Below, piece by piece: positions 8,111 to 20,100 of a stretch of 20,432 nucleotides of DNA. Made by a program: the position numbers and the translations under genes. The notes under the pieces were generated by a model, which saw nothing but the letters and a program-made list of their open reading frames with translations, was not told where the DNA came from and made no database searches. This stretch comes from Dimorphilus gyrociliatus (Eukaryota > Annelida > Polychaeta > Dinophilidae), in assembly GCA_904063045.1 (NCBI GenBank), contig CAJFCJ010000173.1:33808-54239 (forward strand), written 5' to 3'. The stretch's first letter is position 1, and each line of letters opens with the position of its first letter.

Positions 8111-11100
8111 TCAAGTAAAACTTAACAGTCTCTTGAGAAGTTTGTTTCTTTCCTTAATTTTATAGTTAACAAATTCACCACAAATGAAGCATAATGGGTC
8201 AAAAACTGAATTAAAAACTAACATAATTGAAATATACAGAATAATTGTATTGTTTTTTAATGATTTAAAATCAAAGAATGAAAGTATTCCTGTTTGGAAT
8301 GAAAGAAAGATAATATACAATGAATATAACTTCATATACTGTATATGAAAGGGGTCGGGTGTGAACGTACCTGGGTGCGAACGTACCCGGGTGCGAACGT
8401 ACCCTGGGCGGGTGCGAACGTACCTGGGTACGTTCGCACCCTATTTTTATATTTATTTTATTTTTGAATTTTTGAATAAACATGTACATTGACACCCTTT
8501 TTTCCTTCTGTTCCTTCATTATATATTTGTTAATATATTGATTTGATAGAATGCAGATATTAAATAGAATACATATCCCATCAATATTAAATTACTACTT
8601 TAAAAGAAAATGTTGTTGAAAGTGAAATAGCAGCCATTTTAATAGTGATAGTTTTATTAAATAAACTTTCACTTGGAATATTTATCCTTGCAAAAGTAAA
8701 GCTATATTTACTGAATAAATTTGGACAAAGTTCTTCTTGGAAGCTTCAACAGAAGTGAGTATTTATATCTAATCATTGAGATTGTTGATTCATGATATTT
8801 TGATGTAATATACTATCTTCAATTGTGAAAAAGCTGAATATTTTTCATAAATAAAATTTCAGCCATTTTGAATATTTGGAAAGGAAATTTATTGATAACT
8901 GGAAATATTTTTAGATAACCATCTACATTTGATTGAAGATTAAAAAATGGCTTTCAAATGTCACAATTGTCATTCAACAATTTATGGAAGGCAAAAATAT
9001 TTGAAATGCAGCCTTTGTAAGAATCTTATTCATAGGAAATGCACAGGTATGTAACTCTTTAATCAGCTTTCATGTAATTATATTTTTTAACATATTCTTA
9101 TAGAAACACATAACATACCAATTTGCAAACCTTGTAACAAAAGAAAATGTACTGTCATGCTCAAGAAGTTAACTAATCTGGAAATTCATCAATTCAAAGT
9201 AAATTCTGAAGAAAGCTTTATTGATGAAAGAAATAAGATTGCTGCAGTTGAGGAATCAATATTGGAGGATGAAAATCATGTTCTTTCAGAATGCCAATCA
9301 ATGGACCTAGACTCTTTGGAGGAAGTTGAAGAGAATGCTGAAGAATATTGTGAATCATCCACAAAAAGTGATTTTGAGATTGTAAAAGGAGGAAGTAGAA
9401 AGGGACATGACATTTTACTGAATGATGGATATTCTTTTGTTGTTAAACATAAAACACCATCAAGTACTATTTGGGTGTGCAGTGTGAGAAGTAAGAAGAA
9501 AAGATGTGTGGCCAGAATAAGACAAAATGGAAATTTATTTCTCAAAGGCAATTTGGAACATAATCACAACAGAAAAAAGAATTTAGAAGTGGATATTAAA
9601 GTGAAAACAGATTTGAAAATTGTTTGCAGAAGTGATAATCAAACATCTGGAAGAAGCATTGCTGAAAAAGTTCTTCTATCCTATGAACCCAATGCAACTT
9701 GTCTTCCTGATATCAACTATTTGAAGAGAATGGCAAACTCAAATAGACAAAAGTTTAGGCCAGTGGAACCTAAAGTGTACAACTTTAATTTAGATGAAAC
9801 ATTTTTGCCTGATGAATTTTTGCAGAAAGATATTTGTGAAAATGGAGAAAGAATTTTAATCTTTGCAACAAACCATCAGCTGAATTTATTATCAAAATCC
9901 AACTGTTGGTACATTGATGGTACTTTCAAGATTGTAAAAGAACCATTTTATCAACTTGTCACTATTCACTCATTTGTTAAGAAGAGTGGTGATATGAAGC
10001 AAGTTCCTCTTGTTTTTATTTTTCTGACTTCAAAGCATACCAAAGCATACTTACAAGCATTTCAAGTAAATATTTCATATTATCTCTTCAAAAGTGATGA
10101 TAAATAAAGTTGCTTTTTTGTAGCATATCAACAATCTTATCAATGATTTTCATCCAAAAAGAATTACAATGGATTTTGAAAAAGGACTATGGAAAGCATT
10201 ATCAAAAGTATATCCCCTCACTGAATTTCAAGGTTGTGTATTTCATTTCACACAAGCAGTATACAGGAAAATACAAGTCAGTTACATTCAAATATATATA
10301 ACATTATCTATTAAGTAACTTATATTATTGAATAGGCTCTTGGCTATGTAAAGAAATACAAAGAAAAAGGAAATGATTGGAAAGATTTCAGAAAATTGAT
10401 GGCTCTGCCATTCTTGCCAGCACATATTATTCAACCAACATTTGACAGCATAAATGCAGAACTTTGTGAAAAAAATAGATTTTTGGACCTGCTGCAATAC
10501 TTCCAAACAAACTGGATCAAAAATAAATTATGGAAACCAAATAACTGGTCAGTTTTTGGTTTGTCTATTAGGACCAATAATGATTGTGAAGGATGGCATC
10601 AAAGAATGAATAGTAAGCTGCCTGCTAAAGGTTCTTTTTACATGCTGGTTGATGAGCTAAAAAAAGAGTCTGAGTTGATTGCAGTTTATGAGAAATTACT
10701 GTCAGAAAAAAGGATTTACAAACATCAAAAGAAAAAGTATATTGACATCCAAAAGAAAATTTTTGATTTATGGGATGATTTCAAGTTGAACAAATTGACA
10801 TCAATTGATCTATTAATGCAGACATCCCATATCTACTCTCCAGCATAAATATCATTTGTCAAGCTTTATTGTTTTTTAGTATAATATTTAGTCTTTTAAA
10901 TACATACTTTTAGATTTATAGCTAAATCTTTTATTCAAAAATTCAAAAATAAAATAAATATAAAAATAGGGTGCGAATGTACCTGGGTACGTTCGCACCC
11001 GCCCAGGGTACGTTCGCACCCGGGTACGTTCACACCCAGGTACGTTCGCACCCCAACTCTATATGAAATTCAATGTGGTAGAGAGATTTTCTTACACAAA

Positions 11101-14100
11101 TTCCTTTGATAAATATTGTATAGTCTTAGCGATTTACTCTTTTTCAGAACATATTTTGTTATCAGCTGTAAGAAAAGCTCCCATCAACCCTTTAAGAAAA
11201 CACTTTTAAATACCTAATATTGAAAAAAACAACCAGGCAAACATATTTGAAAATGATATTGATACAAGTGCATTATGTAATTTCACTTTAGTTCCATTTT
11301 TTGCATTCAATTTTTTTGTTGATTTAATATATAAACTACTTATTATACAACAGACTATTGGTGTGATAATACTAAAGATAGTGAAAGGCATTATCCAATA
11401 TTTTTTATTCTCCTTTCGTATTTGTACAAAAAAACAAATTGGAGAAAGGCTATGCATTTTCTACAAAAACAACAATTTTTCAATGCTATTAATGAAATGT
11501 TTTAAATTTTTATTCTTTTGGCCTACACTATTATAAGCTAAAGGAATGATTGACATGAATAGGCAAAAAATTATTGATATAGAGGCAAATTTCCATTTTG
11601 AGGACTTTTTAATCAGAACAGTATGATAACTACTGAGACATATCAAAAGTGTGCTTGTCAAGGATAACACTGATGAAAAAGTCATAGCTATTCCTAAAAA
11701 TTGGCAAATATTACTATTCCTCCATTCATGATCAATTTCTATATAAGATAATGAATAATATGCATCAGCAACTGCTATTGCTACCACATAACATGATGTT
11801 AAAAAGTCACTTATTATCAAAAGTATTTGAAAATATTTTAGGTTTTTGTTCAAGTAGACACTTAAACAGAAAGAAACTGCATTACCAATTAGACCCATTA
11901 TACCAAAAGACCAGAATATTATTCTTACTGAAGTTGAAGTTAACAGTGTTTTACAATTAAAAAAAAATGACAAAGATGGAAAACACTCTGTTAACTTTCC
12001 AAAATATTTCCACACAAGGCAACAAAATTGAAATTTATCACCATGAATTTCTTTTACTTTTGTTAGTCCAGATAGCATTTTTCTTGCCTCCAAAATTGAA
12101 ATATTTGATTGATTTATATAAAGGAATTTAAGATTTTTCAATGAAAGAAATGATTCATTTTCAATGGTTTTAATTGGACAATTTGACATTTTCAAAATCT
12201 CTAATCTATGCAAAATTTTAAAATCACCTTCTTTAATTATGTTCACATAATTGAATGAAATGTCAAGATATCTTAAATTGGAACATTGCAAATTCTTTGA
12301 AATAAAATTTAGAGATTGAACATAATTAAATGAAATATCTAAATGCTGTAAAATTGTTAGAGGTCCATATAGGATTATTAGTGTTTCAAGACTATTGGTA
12401 ACATTATTAAGTTGTAGATAAATTAAATTTGGAAATAGAGTAGCATTCATTTGAAACTGTAAGGAATGTTTTACACTCAAAAAGAATAAATCTAATGATA
12501 AAAAATTCAGAAAATCTTTTGGCATTGTTCCAATAATTAAAATTCTTTTGAGATATATCAATTGGCTACTTTTGTTATTTTTATATTGAAGAAATTGTAC
12601 TTGATCAACATCTGTAAATTGGCAGGACATTTGAATATTCAAATTGATATTACAATTTGATGTTGCAGTTATATTTGGTATTGAACAAAACAATTCATCA
12701 CTTCCACTTAAACAATTCACCAGTCCATCACAAACTTTTGAAGTAGTAATAAAATATCTTTGATTTCTGCACTTAAAATACCCATTTGCTACAAAATTAT
12801 CTGAATTTATGGTGAAAACTGTTGAAATATTATAGATTTTTCTATATGAAACTAACTGCAATCTGTTTCGTCATCAGCTAGGTAACAATCAAGTGTACCA
12901 TCACAAATTTGTTCAATGGATATGCAATAGTTGCTTTTATAGCAGAGATATTGTCCATAAGGGCATGATGTTCTGACACATTTTGATGTTACTGAGTATA
13001 AATCAGTTTTTGGTAGTCCTATAGTGTTTTTCAGGAAATAGCATCTACTTTCATTAGGCTCTAAAGTGTCTCTAGTCTCTTTTTCGTCAATAGTACAGTC
13101 TCTTTTTCCATCATTTTTCATAAAAACTGGTATACAATAATTCTCGCACTTTAATTGAAAATCTCTGTTACAACCTGTGCAAAGCATACAAAGTAGAAAA
13201 AATAGAATCTAAATGGATCTTGCCTGTTTGATACTCTTTTATCAAAGCATTTTCCATAAAGCAAATTTCATCAGATTGATCAAAGCAGTTTTTTTCATTA
13301 TCACATATTTGACTTTTATGAATGCATTGTTTATTGTGACAATTTCTACATTACAATATAAAAGAAAAGTAATCTTTTTTTAAAAAGATTGTACCTACAT
13401 GAAATTTCCAAAACAGCTTTCCCTTTCTGTGAAAAATAAAGAAAAATGGTAATGAATTGTTATGTTAAGAAGATATTGAAAGAACTAACTACAATATCTT
13501 TCATCAGAATTGTCAGAACAATCATTCTGATAATTACAAACATTTACAAAGCTAATTTTTTCCCTTGTGGAAAAACAGTGAAAGTAGTTAGTTTGATGGT
13601 CTTGGCAGAATTCTTTGTCTTCATCTTCATTAGTTATACAATCATTAACTCCATCACAAATGTATATTATATTTATATATATTTTAGTACGGTAACAAAA
13701 AAAAGTATTCAGCAGGATTGGAGCCTTTTTCTTATTTATTTCTTCAAAGTTTTCTGGTCTATATACATCTATAAATCGAGAAATTGAATATGAAGGAATT
13801 GATATAGTGAATAAGAGGGAGAATTGTAAGACTTTAGAGCTAACTCTGAATTTTTTGACAGTAGACTGGTCTTTTAAATTTTTCAAAGCAATTGAAAAAT
13901 TCTACTTCTAAATTATTAATTATCAGAATAGCAGAGCTTTGTGTCATAAAAATTAACTGCTAAGTAATGACTCAAATTAAAATTGCTTTTAATTACCTCT
14001 CATCTAAATCACCTTTTGAATCCTGAAAACTCTGTGCAGCATACAATGAAATAACAAAATATTCAAATAGTTTTTTCTTTCATGTTGTTTTAGTTCAAGA

Positions 14101-17100
14101 CTTACAAAAAGTGACAACTTCAAACATTTAGATATAAGTAGTTGTTCAGCAGGTTTTGGTTTAAAAAGAAATTCTCTGTTAAGATTATCAAAAATATGAT
14201 TTGACTGAAAAAAAAACCCTTTATATATTTATTATTTTTAATATTTTGTTACTTTTTTCATCACTAACATCACTATGACTGTAAAGAGGAATATTGGTAT
14301 TTATTCCACTTGAACTCCCATAGACTGAATAGTTATTGTGATGTCTCTCTTTTAAATGTACTATTGAAAGAAAAACAATCAGTTAATTTGAAAGTTTGTT
14401 GGAAAAGATATATTTTGAGATCATTTACTAATAATATAATTTCCATAATTGGACTTTAAAGATACTCTAGAATTTTCAATTTCTTCCTTTAGTGCTATTA
14501 GATTGAGAACAAAATTTTTTTCCATGGTTGAAAAATCAGCTAGTTTTAGATTTTCTCTTTGACAAACCAATTCCCTCTCCTTGATATTTAATGATATATT
14601 TGCATCAAATGAATAATAACATATGTCATATATTATTAAGACTTTTTCACCAAAACAACCTAAAGATAAAAGTTCCTTACAAAAGAGTGGGTTTAGAGCA
14701 GACAGAACAGAGGGTACAAAAGAACTGTCAATGTCCTTACTCCCTGGATTACAAATAGACCCTTTGTATCTTTGTTAGACAAACCTATATATGATCTGTT
14801 TGAACATTCTATAAAGTACATTGCTGCCATGGTACTTTTTTGAATTATCATTTCATTCCTATTAAATTACAGATATAATTTAATATGCATTGTCAATTTG
14901 GAGGTTAAAGACAAGTGACTTCACAAACAGTTGACCAGGGTGAAATATGATTAATACATAAAATAAAACAAATAAAACCTGCCAACTTTATATTTTGTGT
15001 TCAGTTGTCCTGAATCCTCTTTTACTTTACTACTAAAATTACGATTTAATGATATTGCAATTAAAAAGGGAAGTTTCATTTCCATTGCACTGAAGTGATG
15101 AATATAAAGCTAAATTGTTTTTCACATAAAGTAGTTCGTGGTATCTGCTAAAGTATAAATTTTCTCCAATAATAGTTCCATACTTGAAACCAAATGCTTG
15201 GCATATCTTTTGAACTTCATTATAGTATAAATAAGCAAAACTGATCCAAGTAAAGTTATATACTTGAAATCTTCCAGCAAAACTATAAAATGAGTGTTTG
15301 TCACCAAGATATAGAATTTTGTCAGGGCTGTTATATAATCTAAAGGCTACAGAATATTTGATTGTGGCTTTAAATTTTGAAAATAAATGCTATAGAGAAA
15401 AGTACAGGAATTATCCTTAACTTTATCACATTTTAGCGAAACAAGAATGAATTCAACTTTTACTTTTGGAGAAAGTATTACACATGTCTGATTAATGTCT
15501 TCAATATTTTGACATTTTGTTAAATATGGTATTTGTTTCTATTAAGCAATTTACAAATATACTTAACAACATTGTTTTAAAATTATAGACTTTTGAGACC
15601 TCTAAATCATTTGTTTTTTTAAAGCAGCTATCTTCTTTCAGTGACATTGACATTAAGCCACAAAATACTTGGCAGTAGAAAATGGATGAACTTTCTCTTT
15701 TATTGTAGACTGTTAATAGTAAGCCATATGTTTTGGATTTGATAAAATATGGCACTGTTTCCTTTGAAACATATGATAAATAATATTTTTCCCAATTTTT
15801 TGCTTCACTGTATTCTAATACTTGAAAATCTTTGAAAAAATACAAGTAAAACATGTCATAACATTGTTTTTTTGAAAATGTTCAGAGAAAGTACCTTCAA
15901 AATCCATATATGAACAAAAAACATAATGGATGCTCTGAGATATTTCATCAATCATTATTGATTTACTTGAATTTAAAAATAGTTTGATTTGTCTTGAAAT
16001 ATTGGCTGCAACAATTGGATATTGAAGAACAAAACTACTTTTCCTACATATTTCCTTTCTGTCCTCTGGATAAGAATAGACTTTGTAATGTTTAAAATTT
16101 TTATAGAAATATAGTTGATATTTATTCTCTGATATTTGACTAGAAAAATACTCTGCTATAATATCCAATGGAATATTAGAAATTAATATTAAAAAAAATC
16201 AATATGTATCAATTACTTTTTTTGGAACAAATTAAAAGTATTCCATTTTCATTGTCATCTTTTTTTGAATTACTTGAAATATTTCTAGAAGATAGGTTTA
16301 TAATGACTAGCTAGATGATTTTTTCAATTATTCTCAATACTTACAAAAAACAATTTGCTATTATTTCATTACAAATCATTTGTACAAGACTGGTATTGTT
16401 ATCAACAATCTGCCATGGGTAAGACAGGGAATGGAGTACATTATAACCCAATTTTGAACAGAAGGAATTAAGAACAATATCTGAAAACTGGTTATAACTT
16501 GCAAAATATTCCTTTTCAATTACTTTAACTTTTAAAATTCCTTTAATCACAGATTCATTCTCTTCCAATTTAATCATAGAAAATTTAATTTGGTCATATG
16601 CTGGTAATCCATCAACTATGGAGATAATGTATTTACATATGAGGTTGAATGTGAATGATTCATACACTTTGTTTTTTATGAATTACTCTACAAGTTTCAA
16701 TGTATTTTTATAGCCTATAGTCTACTCTAGAAAAATAACAAATCTATTTTAGAAGAAATCACTTCCATCTTGTATACATGTCTACCATTTGATTGGAACT
16801 AGGTTTATGATATACTGACAGAAACAGAATGACTTTTCTCACAGAAAATCCCTAATTTCTTTTTTTTAACTGCTTCAAATTTTCATGGTCTTCCCCTTCA
16901 ATATGATCCATCAATCTCCCAAAAAAATAATAATCAGATGTGACTAAATCAGGATTCTGTGTTGAAGAGGGACCCCTCCTAAAAAATCTGTTGGGAGGAG
17001 GTATGTTTGCAGTTTGGCATTATCATGCTGCAGTATGATCTCTTTTCTTTGATCAAATTCTGTGCAATCTTTTCCTTAATCTCTTTAGGATCTCAACATA

Positions 17101-20100
17101 TCTAATGAAGTTGATTGTCTTAGCATTCTCCATAAATTCAATATTGATTATGCTTGAATGTACTTTGTTGTATTGTAATTGTAGGAATTTCTGCTTCTTC
17201 AGAACAATATTTGTCCTTTCCAATCATTTATCAATTTACCAAAGTACTGGTCCAATTAGAACCTTTCAAGTTCATCCACAAATAGTCTTAACAAATGTAA
17301 TTTTGGTAGAAATAATTCAACAAAATACCAGTATTTCGTCCAAAGAATATGTATTGAGTAAATGAGTTTCTAGTTCTAAACAAGTAAGTTTAAACAACCA
17401 GTTAACTGTTAAAGAACTGAACTGACAAGCTGAGGAAATGCATTTCCTTTTATACATTTCCAAAGCTTGGGTTCAAGTGGTCAAAGGATTACAAAGTTGA
17501 AATCTGATGGTCTCATAATTCTCATGTAACAAAAATATGAAAAACTGTTATATCACACATATAAAATATAATCCTAAGATTAGGGCCACATGTCAAACAT
17601 GTGCTGCAGTAAACAGGCCTGCCTCATCAGCATCTGGTATTTGACCTGCATCTTTTCCATGTTCTTTGTTCCTTTGTTAATTCCCAATTAGCCACCATCT
17701 GTTACAGTCAAGAGTCTATTTCTTACGAAATAGAGTTCTTTCTAAAGTACTAAAAGCTAACTCTACAAAATAAAAGTCTTTCTAAAGTTCCACCACTATA
17801 ATTCCTATGAAATATAAGTATTTCTATAGTTGCACCAGTCTAATTCTTATAAAATAGAAGTCTTTCTAATGTACCCTTATATCTAAAGTCTAAGTATTGA
17901 TATATTATTATATCTAAGTGCACATTGAAAAAAACAGAAAACTGAGCCCAGCAGTTTCTAAGCTGATATAGCCATATTGAATCCTATTTGGGTGAAGACA
18001 CAAACTATATCAAAGAATATATCCTTCTTTCAGAATCATAAAGATTTGTCAATACTTCATCTTAGGCTACAACTTTTTTTCAAAAAGTCTTCTTTTTCTG
18101 CAGTTTACTTTTAGAGTAGCTTGGAAAGATGATTCACTCTCACCTCTTTTGATCTCCATTAGCATCATGAGGAATCATATTGCACAAATCTTTTTGTACT
18201 CAACCTCCTTTAGCATCTTCCCCAAATCTTCTTGTCAAGTATACAATTGTTTGTGGATTGCTCTCTGAGAAATAGTCTGATCTTTCCTGCTGACTCTGTT
18301 GATTGTTTCTCTGCTGTAATCATCTGCAGATTTCTTTGGGGTGAACAGATTTTAGTAAGTCTTCAAAGTTTTTTCTTCATTTTTTAAGTCAAATGACAAC
18401 CACCACTCATAGTCTTGTACTGCTCTTGCTGGCAAAATCTATGCGTTTGCAAGTTATAACAATAACTTTAAATGTTTAAATTAAAACAGTTTATTCGCAA
18501 TAATAATACTTAAGCAAGTAACAATATGAGAGTTCGATAGCAGAGTAGGATAGTTCGTAAAAGCAGGTTGCCATATTACCAAACTGTCTTCCAATGTTGA
18601 GGAGTAGATGGATGGTTCCAGTGGAGGTTGTTTCCAGATGATTTTCCCAGGTCCTTGGGTCCAGATGGGAAGCTGCATGCCAAATGAGAATAGTGAGGAT
18701 TTATATACTTTGAGGTTTGTCTCTGACATCCAATCATCACTTTACAGTTGCCAAAATGTGTAGTTCATATTTATCTTTAGTAACAGGATATTACAAGGTT
18801 CAACATTTAGGAAGGTTAATTGAATTATAACTTGGCCACACCCTAGGCAAGTTAATTAAATTATAACTTGGCCAAACCTTTATTGGTAATTAAAGATGAG
18901 CCTTCAAGCTGACTAATCAGACTTATGTTTGGCCAATGTTATAGCATTTTCTTGCGTAGGTTTTAAGATGTACATGTATAAGTTGCATAAAATAATAGAG
19001 TTCAAGCATGTAAAATATAACCAAAGTTGTACAGTCTCATTCTAAATATACCTTCTAATCCATATATAAATTTTCATTGAATGGGCCCTCTCATAAACTA
19101 AATGTGCAAGGGATCAACAGAAAACAGCCCCAAGAAGGATATTTGAAGGCAGCATTTTGGGTTAAGAAATGGTTAGGTGGAAAAAAGCATTTATTGATTT
19201 GTAGTTAAGGGGGTCCCATCTAAGGTTTAGGAGTAATGAAAAAGGGTTAGGGATACATTTGGGATGGTTTAAGGTTAGGGTAAAACCATGCTTTTGGGGC
19301 TGTTTTTTGTCGCATCCAATGTGCAAATACTTTTCACTTATCAAAATGTGTAAACATGACATGTAGTTGCTTAAAAATTTATAGTGCCTAGACAGAATCA
19401 AGAGAAAGGTTTAACAATGAAAATTTAGTAATTAATAAAAATTATTACAGAGTATCAGAGATAGTAATCAAGCTGTTTACAAATTAAAGCAAGTGTATGA
19501 ATCCTTTTGAACCTACCTAATCAGGGGAGAAATATAAACATTGTGTACTAACCATTATTGATGTTTTCCACACAATTGACATTAAGTACCCTTTTTTGTG
19601 AAAAAGAAGTCCTTGTTTCAATTGAACAGAATATTCTACCATAATTTTCAGATGTTGCACAATATTGGAAATAATAAAATGACCTCTGTTGAAGGAAATT
19701 ATTATGTTATCAATTATTTTATGAAATATTTTACAAACTTTTGGAACAAACTTTATAGGCTTGCATGAATGATAATCAATTGATTTATTAATTAAGCCAC
19801 AAAGAAAGGTACATGCATCATATATTTGAACTGTATTGCTAAATGCAGTTGGTATAATTCCAAAAGATTTTGACTTGATGTAGTATCTTAAGGATTGTTC
19901 CTCATCAAGAGTGAGTGAAAACAAATATTTTTCCAATAATAAATGATTTAAATTTGCTAATTCTAATTTAATGTCTTTGAAAAAATAATATTAAATGTCT
20001 TACATATGAAGACACTTTTAAGTCATATATACCAACCATGCAGTTGATGAGAGAAGCATGTCATCATTAAACTAAAATTAAACTTTTGGAAACTTTTCTT

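Larger units (their letters stand above)
8351..11059 (+). mobile_element. Complete-looking Mutator-like (MULE) DNA transposon, 2,709 bp
   Basis: Bounded by 130-bp terminal inverted repeats (8351-8480 and 10930-11059, six mismatches seen) and by an exact 9-bp direct duplication, tatatgaaa, at 8342-8350 and 11060-11068. A 9-bp duplication is typical of Mutator-like elements. Inside is a four-exon MULE transposase gene on the plus strand. The element lies in an intron of the minus-strand receptor gene, so it is antisense to its host. Removing it and one duplication would leave an intron of about 206 bp. Intact ORF, near-identical ends and a perfect duplication suggest a recent insertion that could still be active. 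Confidence 0.92.
8111..11925 (-). other. Receptor seven-transmembrane domain (three exons)
   Basis: TM1-TM4 are in exon 12788-11527 (TM1 begins near 11925: IIFWSFGIMGLIGNAVSF). TM5 and TM6 are in 11460-11214 (IMPFTIFSIITPIVCCIIS; SNMFAWLFFSILG). TM7 and helix 8 are in 8289-8111 (IILYISIMLVFNSVFDPLCF, then a basic amphipathic helix). The TM6-TM7 join across the transposon intron is in frame (ATATTAG + GAATACTT). The E/DRY box after TM3 is replaced by LSSYHT, and NPxxY reads DPLCF. This is a rhodopsin-like/LGR-related fold with divergent micro-switches. The stop at 8113-8111 gives a very short tail. Confidence 0.85.
16616..19552 (-). other. Long receptor intron filled with mobile DNA
   Basis: Lies between exon 19685-19553 (donor AATG|gttagt) and exon 16615-16345 (acceptor ctccatag). 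Both are phase 1, and SRCR-to-SRCR linkers match on each side. It contains a split mariner relic, a solo LTR, a minisatellite and an antisense LTR-element fragment. 19046-19552 has no recognisable gene. Confidence 0.6.

Noticed and set aside
8351-8441. Regularly spaced GC-rich repeats resembling a CRISPR array
   Set aside because: The units are almost contiguous without unique spacers and recur inverted at 10970-11059 as transposon ends.
9276-9551. Minus-strand open frame over the transposase gene
   Set aside because: Shadow of the FLYWCH-coding exon; low-complexity composition and no motif.
11130-11165. Possible small exon after an acceptor at about 11166 (cttacag)
   Set aside because: It reaches a stop within a few codons and its end phase does not fit the TM7 exon; the direct 11214-to-8289 join is better.
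11206-11457. Stop codon after TM6 (11206) read as the true receptor C-terminus
   Set aside because: The exon ends with a donor (TTAG|gtattt), and joining it at 8289 restores TM6-TM7 in the correct phase with a DPLCF motif at the NPxxY position.
13446-13787. 113-codon plus-strand open frame
   Set aside because: It is antisense to the LDLa exon 13768-13490, whose cysteine pattern and splice sites are clear on the minus strand.
17105-17365. 86-codon open frame on the plus strand
   Set aside because: It crosses the border between the mariner relic (antisense) and the solo LTR, so it is accidental.
18481-18729. 82-codon minus-strand open frame
   Set aside because: It lies within LTR-like sequence between a TATA-like and a polyadenylation signal and has no recognisable motif.
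19240-19290. ttaggg/accctaa words suggesting a telomeric tract
   Set aside because: Only isolated, irregular copies; no tandem array.
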